Positions 28,013 to 37,138 of a stretch of DNA of 64,000 nt are shown piece after piece; position 1 is the first letter of the stretch; each line of letters begins with the position of its first letter. Both the position numbers and the translations under genes were made by a program. The stretch covers positions 10,591 through 74,590 of the forward strand of contig DATNDG010000057.1 in assembly GCA_035553515.1 (NCBI GenBank), written 5' to 3'. The stretch is from DAHUYF01 sp035553515 (lineage in GTDB: Bacteria > Pseudomonadota > Alphaproteobacteria > ATCC43930 > CGMCC-115725). The notes beneath the pieces were generated by a model. That model was not told the origin of the DNA, made no database searches, and saw only the letters and a program-made list of their open reading frames with translations.

Positions 28013-28208
28013 AACCCGCTCCTTCTCCCCCGACTTGCCGATAGCGGCAGCAAACTAACGCCCGGCGAGCCGCTTGCGCACCCCCACGTAAGGGGGAGGC
28101 GTCAAGACGTCAATCGCCCGCGGCTACGCCGCGCGCGGCAAAGCTTCGGTCAGGTCAGGAGAGCCCGGGGACGGCTCGCCCAGGCGACCCGCCCGGGCCG
28201 GGGATGCG

Positions 28209-28454
28209 CTACTTCCAGACGGGCTTGCCGAGATCGACCTGGGACGGGGTCGTCGCGGCGCCGATCGTCCCGCCCGCCGCCGCGCCGATTGCGGCGCCGG
28301 CCAGCGGCACTCCGAGCAGCGCACCGCCGACCGCACCCGCCGCCGCGCCGATGCCCGCGCCGCTCACCGCCCGATCGCCGGTGGAGCTGCCGCACCCTGC
28401 GAGCAGGAGAGCGAGGGCTAGAGCGACCGCACCGTAGCCGAGACGAGAACGCAT
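28209..28454 (-). CDS. Small glycine-zipper lipoprotein
   Basis: An 81-residue lipoprotein. The lipobox ends LLLAGC at about residue 21. A glycine/alanine-rich zipper follows (SGAGIGAAAGAVGGALLGVP, then IGAAAGGTIGAATTP), which would span the outer membrane or pack against other helices. ATG 28454 was chosen because GGAGGA lies seven bases upstream; an ATG six bases earlier would touch the ribosome site. Function unknown. Confidence 0.82.
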   Translation of the reverse strand: MRSRLGYGAVALALALLLAGCGSSTGDRAVSGAGIGAAAGAVGGALLGVPLAGAAIGAAAGGTIGAATTPSQVDLGKPVWK

Positions 28455-28622
28455 CGTCATTCCTCCGAAAAGGGGATGTTGCGGTGCATTCTACTTCGAC
28501 GCGGCGACGGCGCAAAGCACCGGTATCAGCGATTTCCCGCGCCTGGATCGATTCGACGCGCCCAGATACGGGCGGTCGCGAAAGAAGGGGGAACCGGTGC
28601 CTTGCGGCGCCGAAGCCGCAGC

Positions 28623-29585
28623 TCAGCGATAGAGGGGCTGGTTCTCGAGACCCTTGTAGAGCGCCGCGACGTATTCGCCGTAGCCATTGAACAGCAAGGT
28701 CGGGCGGCGCCCGTCCGTGCCGAGCACGCGCTCGGTCGCCTGGCTCCAGCGCGGATGCGGCACGGCGGGATTGACGTTCGCCCAGAAGCCGTACTCGTCA
28801 CCCTGCAGCTCCTGCCAGAAGCCAATCGGCTGCTTATCGGTGAAGGTGAACTTGACGATCGACTTGATCGATTTGAAGCCGTATTTCCACGGCAGCACGA
28901 GACGCAGCGGCGCGCCGTCCTGGCGCGGCATCGGCTTGGCGTACATGCCCGTGGCGAGAAAGGCGAGCTCGTTCGTCGCCTCGGCCATCGTCATTCCCTC
29001 GACATAGGGCCAGGGGTACCAGAACTGCTTCTGGCCCGGCGCGACCTTGGGATCGCGGAAGGTCTCCATGCGGACGAACTTCGCCGAGGCGAGCGGCTGC
29101 GCCATATCGACCAGCGCCTTCATCGGGAAGCCGGTCCAGGGCACCGCAATCGACCATGCTTCGACGCAGCGATGGCGATAGAGCCGCTCCTCGAGCGTGA
29201 CGCGCTTCAGGAGATCGTCGATGCCGAGCTTCATCGGCTTCTCGACCATCCCGTCGATGGTCACCGTCCAAGGCCGGATCGGCAGCTGCTGCGCATCCTC
29301 GGCGATGGTCTTCTGCGAGCCGAATTCGTAGAAGTTGTTATAGGTGGTGACGAGCTTCTCTGGGGTGATCGGCCGATCGAGCGTGTAGCTCGGATTGCGC
29401 TTCGCCGGATAAAGCCCGGCCGAAGGGTCGGCCTCGGGCGCGGCGAGCGCCGCCTCGACCGGCGCAGCGGCCAGCATCGCGCCGAAGCCCATCGCCTGAA
29501 GAATGCGGCGCCGGTCGTGAAAGACCGCTTCCGGGGTGGCTTCGCTCTCCACGAGCTCCCAGCCGCGCTTCTGCCTGATGAGCAT
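28623..29585 (-). CDS. msrP: Protein-methionine-sulfoxide reductase, catalytic subunit MsrP
   Basis: A 320-residue molybdoenzyme of the sulfite-oxidase fold that repairs oxidised methionines in periplasmic proteins. A twin-arginine type signal is visible (HDRRRILQAMGFGAMLAAAP). The molybdenum-ligand cysteine is in LYRHRCVEAWSIAVPWTGFP, and the family ending KYGFKSIKSIVKFTFTDKQP is present. Its usual membrane partner MsrQ is not next to it, so the electron donor is elsewhere. ATG 29585 follows GAGAGGG. It needs the molybdopterin cofactor made by products of the 40.6-43.9 kb group. Confidence 0.93.
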   Translation of the reverse strand: MLIRQKRGWELVESEATPEAVFHDRRRILQAMGFGAMLAAAPVEAALAAPEADPSAGLYPAKRNPSYTLDRPITPEKLVTTYNNFYEFGSQKTIAEDAQQLPIRPWTVTIDGMVEKPMKLGIDDLLKRVTLEERLYRHRCVEAWSIAVPWTGFPMKALVDMAQPLASAKFVRMETFRDPKVAPGQKQFWYPWPYVEGMTMAEATNELAFLATGMYAKPMPRQDGAPLRLVLPWKYGFKSIKSIVKFTFTDKQPIGFWQELQGDEYGFWANVNPAVPHPRWSQATERVLGTDGRRPTLLFNGYGEYVAALYKGLENQPLYR

Positions 29586-29704
29586 ACCCTCTCTCCTCGC
29601 CTCCGCGCCTGCCCCTTGCCTCGCCAGATAGCGTCCTGCCGCGCTCACGGCAAATCACGCTCGCGCGAGCGCGCCTCGCCGCCACACGCTCCGCCCGAAG
29701 ATGG

Positions 29705-31735
29705 TTACTGCGCCGCCTGCTCGCCGCGGCCGGCCATCGCCCGCTCGGCGAGCTTGCCGGTGAGTTCCTGCAGGTGATCGAAGCGATCGCTGTAAGTGCC
29801 GACCCCCAACGTCACCGAGCGCAGCTCGATGATGAGGTCATGCAGCTCCGCCTGCGGCAGCAGCGCCGTCACCGCGTCCCAGCCCTCCCAGCCGGGCTTG
29901 GCATCGAAGCCCAGGATCTGGCCGCGCCGCCCGGAGATCACGCGCTGCACCTTCGAGGTGAAGGCGTTGGGCACCGAGATCTCGACGTGATGAATGGGCT
30001 CAAGCAGCACGGGATCGCATTTGGCCATGGCCTCGGTCATCGCCACACGCGCGCAGGTCTTGAATGCCTGGTCCGAGCTGTCGACCGCGTGGAACTGGCC
30101 GGTGACCAACGTCACCGACACGTCGACCACGGGGCATCCCAGCGGCCCATGGCGCAGGTATTCCATCACGCCTTCCTCGACGGCCGGGATGTAGTTGCGC
30201 GGGATGGCGCCGCCGACCACGGCATCGGTGAAGACATGGCCGGTGCCGCGCGGCAGCGGCTTCACCTCGATCTGGATGTCGGCGAACTGGCCATGGCCAC
30301 CCGACTGGCGCTTGAAGCGCGCATGCTGCGCGGTACTCCGGCGGATCGTCTCGTTGTAGGGTACCTGCGGCTTCCGCGCAGTCACCGGCAGGCTGTACTT
30401 CTGGCGCAATCGGTCGATGGCGATCTGCAGGTGGATGTCGCCCTGGCCCCACAGCACCATCTCCTGCAGCTCGGCGTTCTGCTGGAGATGCAGCGTCGGG
30501 TCCTCCTCGATCAGCTTCGCGATCGCGGCGGTAAGCTTGACGTCGTCGCTGCGCTTCTCGGCGGCGAGCGCCAGGCCATAGACCGGCTCGGGCAGCGGCG
30601 GCTTCGCCAGTTGCGGCGCCGTGCCGGTGGACAGCACTGCGCCGGTGCCGATTCCGTCGAGCCGTCCCAGCGCCACTACGTCGCCCAGCTGCGCCGATGG
30701 CAGCTTCTCCTGATGCGATCCGGTGAGGCGCAGCACGCCGGCGACCCGCACGCCACCCAAGGTCATGCCGTCGGTCACCTGACCGCTCCAGATGCGCGCC
30801 AGCGAGAGCTTGCCGGAGTGCGGCGCGTGATAGGTCTTGATCACCTGTGCCACCGTCTCCTTGCCGCCGGCCGGCAGGCCCAGCCGCTCCGCGGTCTGCG
30901 CTGCGGCGGGGGTCTCATGCCGCAGCGCTTTCCAGAGGCGCCGAACGCCGTGATCGAAGAGCGCGGAGCCGAGGAACACCGGCACGATCCGATCGGTGCT
31001 CAGATTCCGCGCCAGATGACCATAGATCTCCGCCTTCGAGGGCTGCACGTCCTCGAGCAGCTGCTCCAGCAGCTTGTCGTCGAAATCGGCGAGCTTCTCG
31101 ACGAGCCCGGCCCGCGTGACCTTCTCTTCCTCGAGCAGGTCGTCGGGCAGCTTGATCAGGTCGGAAGCCTCGCCGGGCTTGTATTTGTAGGTGCGCTCGC
31201 TGACCAGATCGACATAGCCGATCGCCTTCCCCTCGGGATCCGGCAGCGGCACCTGACGCAGCACCAGCGGCCGCTGCGAGACCGATTGCAGCGCCCCCAG
31301 CACTTCGCTCACCCGCGCATTGGCGCTGTCCATCTTGTTGATGAACACCATGTGCGGAATCGAGTGGTCGTCCAGAAATTTGAAGAGCGGGCTCAAGGTG
31401 AGGACCCGCTCGGTTTCCGGCTCGCAGACCACGACCGCCACATCGGCGGCCATAAGGGCGCTTTGCGCCTCCCAGGCCAGTTCGACCGAGCCCGGGCAAT
31501 CGAGGATGGTCCAGGGATCGCCGAGGCAGGAAGCGGCGGCGACATTGAGCTCGGTGGTCATCTGCCGCCCCCGCGCCTCGGCGCTATGATCGCCGACGGT
31601 GTTGCCGTCCTTCACCGTGCCGCGCCGATGCGTCGAGCCGCTCGCAAAGAGCAGGGCTTCCAGCAGCGTCGTCTTGCCGGAGAGATACGGCCCGACCAGG
31701 GCGGCGCAGCGGGCTCCAGCGGATCTGTCGGTCAT
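29705..31735 (-). CDS. Elongation factor G-like GTPase
   Basis: A 676-residue EF-G paralogue. GTPase motifs are G1 GPYLSGKTTLLEALLF, G3 DCPG and G4 NKMD. Domains II to V follow, with the domain IV segment GGHGQFADIQIEVKPLPRG and the domain V segment VISGRRGQILGFDAKPGWEG. Compared with true EF-G it is shorter and G1 departs from AHIDAGKT, as in the EF-G2-like group present beside the main fusA in many bacteria. Its role in translation or ribosome recycling is not settled. ATG 31735 follows GGAGG. Confidence 0.88.
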   Translation of the reverse strand: MTDRSAGARCAALVGPYLSGKTTLLEALLFASGSTHRRGTVKDGNTVGDHSAEARGRQMTTELNVAAASCLGDPWTILDCPGSVELAWEAQSALMAADVAVVVCEPETERVLTLSPLFKFLDDHSIPHMVFINKMDSANARVSEVLGALQSVSQRPLVLRQVPLPDPEGKAIGYVDLVSERTYKYKPGEASDLIKLPDDLLEEEKVTRAGLVEKLADFDDKLLEQLLEDVQPSKAEIYGHLARNLSTDRIVPVFLGSALFDHGVRRLWKALRHETPAAAQTAERLGLPAGGKETVAQVIKTYHAPHSGKLSLARIWSGQVTDGMTLGGVRVAGVLRLTGSHQEKLPSAQLGDVVALGRLDGIGTGAVLSTGTAPQLAKPPLPEPVYGLALAAEKRSDDVKLTAAIAKLIEEDPTLHLQQNAELQEMVLWGQGDIHLQIAIDRLRQKYSLPVTARKPQVPYNETIRRSTAQHARFKRQSGGHGQFADIQIEVKPLPRGTGHVFTDAVVGGAIPRNYIPAVEEGVMEYLRHGPLGCPVVDVSVTLVTGQFHAVDSSDQAFKTCARVAMTEAMAKCDPVLLEPIHHVEISVPNAFTSKVQRVISGRRGQILGFDAKPGWEGWDAVTALLPQAELHDLIIELRSVTLGVGTYSDRFDHLQELTGKLAERAMAGRGEQAAQ

Positions 31736-31958
31736 GCACGCCTCCTTCCCGTTCGCGACGGGCGTCTGGCCTGGCGTGCGAGAGACCGCCACGCGCTGGC
31801 GACGCCTCTTCTCAAGGAAGAATGGTCGCGCGCCGATCATCGCGGCGCAACGGGAATCTCGATCGCAGCGCCGGCCCCACACATTTGCGTGCAACGGAGA
31901 AAGGAAGGGGCCCTGCCGCCCTATATCTTGGGGAGTGCACCGCCGAACGAGAGAAAGC

Positions 31959-32216
31959 ATGAGGCTCCGCCACAACGGCCTGATCGCCCTGGGAACCGCC
32001 CTCCTCGCCGGCTGCGTCTATTATGCGCCGGCACCGCCGGTTACCTACGCCTATGTCCCCTGCGGCCGCGGCGCGTCGCCGCCACCCCCGCCACCCGGAG
32101 CGGTACCGCCAGCGGCGGCACAGAGCGGCGAGCAATGCGTCGTGCCGGTGCAGGGCTATTACCCTCATCCGGCCTATCCATACCCGAACGGGTGGCCGGG
32201 CTATGCGCCGTTTTGA
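31959..32216 (+). CDS. Small proline-rich lipoprotein
   Basis: An 85-residue protein with a lipobox ending ALLAGC near residue 19, then a tyrosine- and proline-rich tail (YYAPAPPVTYAYVPC, PPPPPPGAVPP, ending YPNGWPGYAPF). Such tails are common in small outer-membrane lipoproteins. Two internal cysteines beyond the lipobox could form a disulfide. Function unknown. It is divergent from the EF-G-like gene. Confidence 0.72.
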   Translation: MRLRHNGLIALGTALLAGCVYYAPAPPVTYAYVPCGRGASPPPPPPGAVPPAAAQSGEQCVVPVQGYYPHPAYPYPNGWPGYAPF

Positions 32217-32240
32217 GTAAGGCATGAACTGCTGGCGCCT

Positions 32241-32260
32241 CTCTCCCGCTTGCGGGAGAG
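32241..32260. repeat. Short perfect palindrome in intergenic space
   Basis: CTCTCCCGC and GCGGGAGAG flank a two-base centre. GC-rich palindromes of this form are common dispersed intergenic elements in high-GC proteobacteria. There is no T tract on either side, so I list it as a repeat rather than a terminator. It lies between the convergent lipoprotein and GNAT genes. Confidence 0.5.
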
Positions 32261-32277
32261 GAGCGTCGCCTCGTTCG

Positions 32278-32730
32278 CTAGGACTTCGTGTCGAGCCGCT
32301 TTTCGAAGTAGACGCGGTCGAAGCCATCCTCGCGGCGCGCGTCGGTCTGGCGATATCCCAGCGCCGGATAGAAGCTGAGCGCTTCCGCCATCTTGGCATT
32401 GGTGTAGAGCCGAACGGCCGGAAGTCCGAGCCGCCGCGCTTCCACCTCGGCAAAGCGCATTAGCGCGCAGCCGATGCCGCGGCGCTGCGCACCAGAGGCC
32501 ACCGCGACGATATCGACGAAGAGATGGTCGGGCGCGGCGCGGAGCACGATGAGCCCGAGCCGCTCGCCGGCCTCCTCCAGCAGATGGACCTCGCCTGCAG
32601 CGATCATTGCCGCGTGATCGGCGGTCACCGGCGCCGGCGCGCGCCCCATGCGCGCGATATAGGGACGGAAGGAAGCGGCGATGGTATCGGCGACCCAGCC
32701 GAGCTCGTCGGGTCGGGCGACCCGGGTCAC
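32278..32730 (-). CDS. GNAT-family N-acetyltransferase
   Basis: A 150-residue acetyltransferase with the acetyl-CoA loop in VASGAQRRGIGCALMRFAEV, then LPAVRLYTNAKMAEALSFYP. Substrate unknown. GTG 32730 was chosen: it lies one base after the aspartate aminotransferase stop, and the longer upstream reading overlaps that gene with nonsense sequence. It is probably translated from the same transcript as the aminotransferase. Confidence 0.85.
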   Translation of the reverse strand: MTRVARPDELGWVADTIAASFRPYIARMGRAPAPVTADHAAMIAAGEVHLLEEAGERLGLIVLRAAPDHLFVDIVAVASGAQRRGIGCALMRFAEVEARRLGLPAVRLYTNAKMAEALSFYPALGYRQTDARREDGFDRVYFEKRLDTKS

Positions 32731-32731
32731 C

Positions 32732-33934
32732 TCAGGCGAGCGCTGCGCACGCGCGCTCGATCCGCGTGCACGCGTCGCGCAGCGCCTCGGTCGAGGTGGC
32801 GTAGGAGATGCGGAAATGCGGCGAGAGGCCGAACGCCTCGCCCTGCACCACCGCCACGCCCTCGGCTTCCAGCAGGTACTGGACAAAGCCGGTGTCGTTC
32901 TCGATCACCTTGCCCTTGGGCGTGCGCTTGCCGAGCGTGCCGGCACAGGAAGGATAGACGTAGAATGCGCCCTCCGGCCGCGGGCAATGAATCCCCTTGG
33001 CGCGGTTGAGCATCTGCACCACCGAGTCGCGGCGCTCCCTGAAGCTCTGATTGTGCCTCGGAATGAAGTCCTTCGGACCGTTGAGCGCCTCGACCGACGC
33101 GGCCTGGCTGATCGAGCTGGGATTCGAGGTCGATTGCGACTGCAAGGTCGTCATCGCCTTGATCAGCTCGGTCGGGCCGCCGCCGAAACCGATGCGCCAG
33201 CCGGTCATGCAATAGGCCTTGGAGACACCGTTCAAGGTCAGCGTCCGCGGATAGAGCTTGGGCTCGATCTGCGCGATGGTGGTGAATTTGAACCCGTCAT
33301 AGACGAGGTGCTCGTACATATCGTCAGCGAGCACCCAGACATCGGGATGGCGCAGCAGCACATCGGCAAGCCCGCGCAGCTCCTCGGCGGTATAGGCGGC
33401 GCCGGTCGGATTCGAGGGCGAATTGAGGATGAGCCACTTCGTCTTCCGTGTGATCGCCTGCTCGAGATCCTCGGCGCGCAGCTTGAAGCCGTTGTTCTGC
33501 GGGCAGGGCACGGCCACCGGGGTCCCCTCGGCCAGCAGCACGATATCGGGATAGGAGACCCAATAGGGCGCCGGGATGATGACCTCGTCGCCGGGATTAA
33601 CGGTGGCGAGCAGCGCGTTGAACAGCACCTGCTTGCCGCCGGTGCCGACAATGATCTGGCTGGCCGCGTAGTCGAGGGTGTTCTCGCGCTTGAACTTCGC
33701 GGCGATCGCCTTCTTGAGCTCGGGCGTGCCGTCGACGGCGGTGTAGCGCGTCTGGCCGCTCTCGATGGCGCGGTTTGCCGCGGCGCGGATGTTCTCCGGC
33801 GTGTCGAAATCGGGCTCGCCGGCCGAGAGGCTGATGATGTCGCGCCCGGCGGCCTTCAATTCCAGCGCCAGTTTGGTCATGGCGAGCGTCGCGGACGGCT
33901 TGATGCGCGACAGACGGTCGGCGAGGAAAGACAT
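32732..33934 (-). CDS. aatA: Aspartate aminotransferase, class I PLP-dependent
   Basis: A 400-residue aminotransferase of the alphaproteobacterial AspC/AatA group. The cofactor lysine is in TLNGVSKAYCMTGWRIGFGG, the substrate-binding asparagine segment is WLILNSPSNPTGAAYTAEEL, and the N-terminus (IKPSATLAMTKLALELKAAG) is typical. It interconverts aspartate and oxaloacetate and may also accept prephenate in this group. A GNAT gene follows directly. It is divergent from uvrB across a 245-base gap in which I see no other gene. Confidence 0.95.
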   Translation of the reverse strand: MSFLADRLSRIKPSATLAMTKLALELKAAGRDIISLSAGEPDFDTPENIRAAANRAIESGQTRYTAVDGTPELKKAIAAKFKRENTLDYAASQIIVGTGGKQVLFNALLATVNPGDEVIIPAPYWVSYPDIVLLAEGTPVAVPCPQNNGFKLRAEDLEQAITRKTKWLILNSPSNPTGAAYTAEELRGLADVLLRHPDVWVLADDMYEHLVYDGFKFTTIAQIEPKLYPRTLTLNGVSKAYCMTGWRIGFGGGPTELIKAMTTLQSQSTSNPSSISQAASVEALNGPKDFIPRHNQSFRERRDSVVQMLNRAKGIHCPRPEGAFYVYPSCAGTLGKRTPKGKVIENDTGFVQYLLEAEGVAVVQGEAFGLSPHFRISYATSTEALRDACTRIERACAALA

Positions 33935-34179
33935 GGCATGCTACCGGTCGAGGGTGATTAAGCGCGGTAAACTACTGCCGCAGCGCAGCATCCGCAACCG
34001 CCGAGCACGCGATTCCGCGGTGTTTTGCGGCATGGCTGGAGCGCGCCGGGAAGGCCGGGGAGAGGGCGCAACAAAGCATCCGGCGGCGGCCTCGCCGCCA
34101 CAGTTCCTTGCGCAGCGAGGCCGCCTCTGGGCTGTGCCGGCCGCTGGTGTCGCGGCCGCGCGCGCCTTATCTTAGCCCT

Positions 34180-36342
34180 ATGCCGTTGCTCACTGCCGCG
34201 CGCGCCCCGGTCCAGGGCGGCCAGCGCTTCGCCATCCAGTCCGAGTTCCAGCCCGCCGGCGACCAACCGCAGGCGATCGTGGAGCTTGCCGAAGGCATCG
34301 CGCGTGACGAGCGCGAGCAAGTGCTGCTCGGCGTTACCGGCTCGGGCAAGACCTTCACCATGGCGCATGTCATCCAGCGCACGCAGCGCCCGGCGCTGAT
34401 CCTGGCGCCCAACAAAACGCTGGCGGCGCAGCTCTATGGCGAGATGAAAAGCTTCTTCCCCGAGAACGCCGTCGAGTACTTCGTCTCCTATTACGATTAC
34501 TACCAGCCCGAAGCCTATGTGCCGCGGTCGGACACCTATATCGAGAAGGAATCCTCGATCAACGAGCAGATCGACCGCATGCGCCATTCGGCGACGCGCG
34601 CTATCCTCGAGCGGCGCGACACGGTGATCGTCGCCTCGGTCTCCTGCATCTACGGTATCGGCTCGGTCGAGACCTATTCGGAGATGACCTTCAGCCTCGC
34701 CATCGGCGAGCCAGTCAACCGCACCGATCTGCTGGCAAAGTTGGTCGAGCTGCAATACCGCCGCAACGACGCCAGTTTCAGCCGCGGTACCTTCCGCGCA
34801 CGCGGCGACACGATCGAGATCTTTCCAGCGCACTACGAGGATCGGGCGTGGCGGCTCTCGCTGTTCGGCGACGAGCTGGAGGCGATCCACGAGTTCGATC
34901 CGCTGACCGGCGAGAAGACCGGCACGCTGGACGAGATCACCGTCTATCCGAACAGCCACTACGTCACGCCGAAGCCGACGCTGCTGCAGGCGATCGAGCA
35001 GATCAAGGCGGACCTGAAGCTGCGGCTCGAGGAATTCCACGCCCAGGGCAAGCTGCTCGAGGCGCAGCGGCTCGAGCAGCGCACCCGCTTCGACATCGAG
35101 ATGATGGCTGCGACCGGCAGCTGCGCCGGCATCGAAAACTACTCGCGCTACCTCACCGGACGGAAGCCCGGCGAGCCGCCACCGACCCTCTTCGAGTACC
35201 TGCCGCAGGACGCCCTCGTGTTCTGCGACGAGAGCCACGTCACCATCCCGCAGCTCGGTGGCATGTTCCGCGGCGACTACGCGCGCAAGTCGACGCTCGC
35301 CGAATACGGCTTCCGGCTGCCTTCCTGCATCGACAACCGGCCGCTCAAATTCGAGGAATGGGACAGCATGCGCGGCCAGACCGTCTGCGTCTCGGCGACG
35401 CCGGGTCCCTGGGAGATGGAGCGCGCGGGCGGCGTCTTCGTCGAGCAGGTCGTTCGCCCGACCGGCCTCGTCGATCCCTCGCCGATCGTCCGGCCGGTCG
35501 AGCACCAGGTGGACGACCTCATGGCGGAATGCCGCGACTGCGCCTCGAAGGGGCAGCGCGTGCTGGTGACGACGCTCACCAAGAAGATGGCCGAGGCGCT
35601 CACCGAGTATTTCCACGAGAACGGCATCCGCGTGCGCTACATGCATTCGGACGTCGACACGCTGGAGCGTATCGAGATCATCCGTGATCTCCGCCTGGGC
35701 GTCTTCGACGTGCTCGTCGGGATCAACCTGCTGCGCGAGGGGCTCGACATCCCGGAATGCGCGCTGGTGGCCATCCTCGATGCCGACAAGGAGGGCTATC
35801 TGCGCTCGCGCACCGCGCTGATCCAGACCATCGGGCGCGCCGCGCGCAACCTCGAGGGCCGCGTCATCCTCTACGCAGACCGCATGACCGAGAGCATGAA
35901 GGCGGCGATCGACGAGACCAATCGCCGCCGCGAGAAGCAGGAGGCCTATAACACCGCGCACGGCATCACGCCGGAAAGCGTCCGGCGTGGCATCGCCGAC
36001 ATCCTGGAGAGCGTCTACGAGCAGGATCACGTCACCGTCGGGCTGGGCGAAAGCGCGCAGGCGCATTACCAGGGCTCGAACCTGAAGGCGGTGATCGCCG
36101 ATCTCGAGAAGCAGATGCGCACCGCCGCCGCCGATCTCGAATTCGAGGAGGCGGCGCGACTTAGAGACGAGATCCGCCGGCTTGAGCAGCTCGATCTCGG
36201 TCTCGATGCGAACGGTGCGGCGCCAGCCGCCCAGGCCTCGCCGCGGCCGGCCGGCCGCTCTATGGCCGGCCGCGCCGGCACTTCGGCGCGGGCGCTCACC
36301 AAGGCCAAGGTGCGCGCACGCCATCGACGCGGCGGACGCTGA
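34180..36342 (+). CDS. uvrB: UvrABC system subunit B (DNA damage helicase)
   Basis: A 720-residue nucleotide-excision-repair protein. Walker A is in LLGVTGSGKTFTMAHVIQ, the beta-hairpin that probes DNA is YYDYYQPEAYVPRSDTYIEK, the Walker B region is VFCDESHVTIPQLGGM, and helicase motif VI is ALIQTIGRAARNLEGRVILY. The C-terminal UVR domain (LEFEEAARLRDEIRRLE) binds UvrC. ATG 34180 matches the family start. uvrC lies 1.6 kb downstream in the same direction, separated by the two pteridine genes. Confidence 0.97.
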   Translation: MPLLTAARAPVQGGQRFAIQSEFQPAGDQPQAIVELAEGIARDEREQVLLGVTGSGKTFTMAHVIQRTQRPALILAPNKTLAAQLYGEMKSFFPENAVEYFVSYYDYYQPEAYVPRSDTYIEKESSINEQIDRMRHSATRAILERRDTVIVASVSCIYGIGSVETYSEMTFSLAIGEPVNRTDLLAKLVELQYRRNDASFSRGTFRARGDTIEIFPAHYEDRAWRLSLFGDELEAIHEFDPLTGEKTGTLDEITVYPNSHYVTPKPTLLQAIEQIKADLKLRLEEFHAQGKLLEAQRLEQRTRFDIEMMAATGSCAGIENYSRYLTGRKPGEPPPTLFEYLPQDALVFCDESHVTIPQLGGMFRGDYARKSTLAEYGFRLPSCIDNRPLKFEEWDSMRGQTVCVSATPGPWEMERAGGVFVEQVVRPTGLVDPSPIVRPVEHQVDDLMAECRDCASKGQRVLVTTLTKKMAEALTEYFHENGIRVRYMHSDVDTLERIEIIRDLRLGVFDVLVGINLLREGLDIPECALVAILDADKEGYLRSRTALIQTIGRAARNLEGRVILYADRMTESMKAAIDETNRRREKQEAYNTAHGITPESVRRGIADILESVYEQDHVTVGLGESAQAHYQGSNLKAVIADLEKQMRTAAADLEFEEAARLRDEIRRLEQLDLGLDANGAAPAAQASPRPAGRSMAGRAGTSARALTKAKVRARHRRGGR

Positions 36343-36351
36343 CCGGCGCCG

Positions 36352-37131
36352 ATGAGCACGGCTCCCTTCCCAATGCCCAAAGCGGCGCTGGTGACCGGCG
36401 CGGCGAAGCGGATCGGCCGCGTGCTGGCGCTAACGCTCGCCCGCGACGGCTGGGCCGTGGCAGTGCATCACCACCGCTCGCACGACGAGGCCGACGCGGT
36501 GATTGCCGAGATCGCCGCCGAGGGCGGGCGCGCCGTGGCGCTCGCCGCCGACCTCGCGCGCGAGGCGGAGAGCGCGGCGTTGCTGCCGCGCGCGGTAGAG
36601 GCGCTGGGACCGCTCGGGCTTCTCGTCAACAACGCCTCGGTCTTCGAGGAGGATTCGGCGCCCGGCGCGACGCGCGCGAGCTGGGACCGGCATATTGAGG
36701 TCAATCTGCGCGCGCCCTTCGTGCTGATGCAGCATTTCGCGCGCCTGCTGCCGGCAGAGGCCGAGGGCGCCATCGTCAACATCCTCGACGAGCGCGTCTG
36801 GAAGCTGACGCCCTATTTCGTCTCCTACACAGTGAGCAAGGCTGGCCTCTGGAGCCTGACGCAGAGCCTGGCGCTGGCATTTGCACCGCGCATCCGCGTC
36901 AACGGTATCGGCCCCGGCCCGACGCTGCCGAGCCCACGTCAGAGCGAGGCGCAGTTCCAGCGGCAGCAAGAGATGATGCCGCTGAAGCGAGGCACGACGC
37001 CCGAGGAGATCGCGGACGCCTTGCGATTCATTTTGTCGGCTCCGGCGATGACTGGCCAGATGATCGCGCTCGATGGCGGGCAGCATCTCGGCTGGGCACA
37101 GGCGGCCGGTCGCCCCAGCGTGGAGGAATAG
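36352..37131 (+). CDS. SDR-family pteridine reductase (FolM-like)
   Basis: A 259-residue SDR with TGAAKRIGRVLALTLARDGW at the cofactor site. The TGx3RxG form is typical of pteridine reductases PTR1 and FolM rather than ordinary SDRs. The active-site Tyr-Lys is in FVSYTVSKAGLWSLTQSLAL and it ends MIALDGGQHLGW. It lies directly upstream of folB, so reduction of dihydrofolate or dihydromonapterin is a good inference. It starts 9 bases after uvrB ends. Confidence 0.85.
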   Translation: MSTAPFPMPKAALVTGAAKRIGRVLALTLARDGWAVAVHHHRSHDEADAVIAEIAAEGGRAVALAADLAREAESAALLPRAVEALGPLGLLVNNASVFEEDSAPGATRASWDRHIEVNLRAPFVLMQHFARLLPAEAEGAIVNILDERVWKLTPYFVSYTVSKAGLWSLTQSLALAFAPRIRVNGIGPGPTLPSPRQSEAQFQRQQEMMPLKRGTTPEEIADALRFILSAPAMTGQMIALDGGQHLGWAQAAGRPSVEE

Positions 37132-37138
37132 GAAGCGC

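Noticed and set aside
28081..28097. CCCCC...GGGGG hairpin upstream of the hybrid kinase as a regulatory element
   Set aside because: Short G/C runs pair easily by chance in this composition, and it has no T tract or fixed distance to the TTG start.
29774..32227. An 817-codon open frame on the plus strand opposite the EF-G-like gene
   Set aside because: The minus strand carries clear GTPase motifs across its full length; the plus frame has no recognisable domain.
32241..32260. The CTCTCCCGC palindrome as an intrinsic terminator
   Set aside because: A two-base loop is too tight as drawn and no T tract follows on either strand; kept as a repeat.
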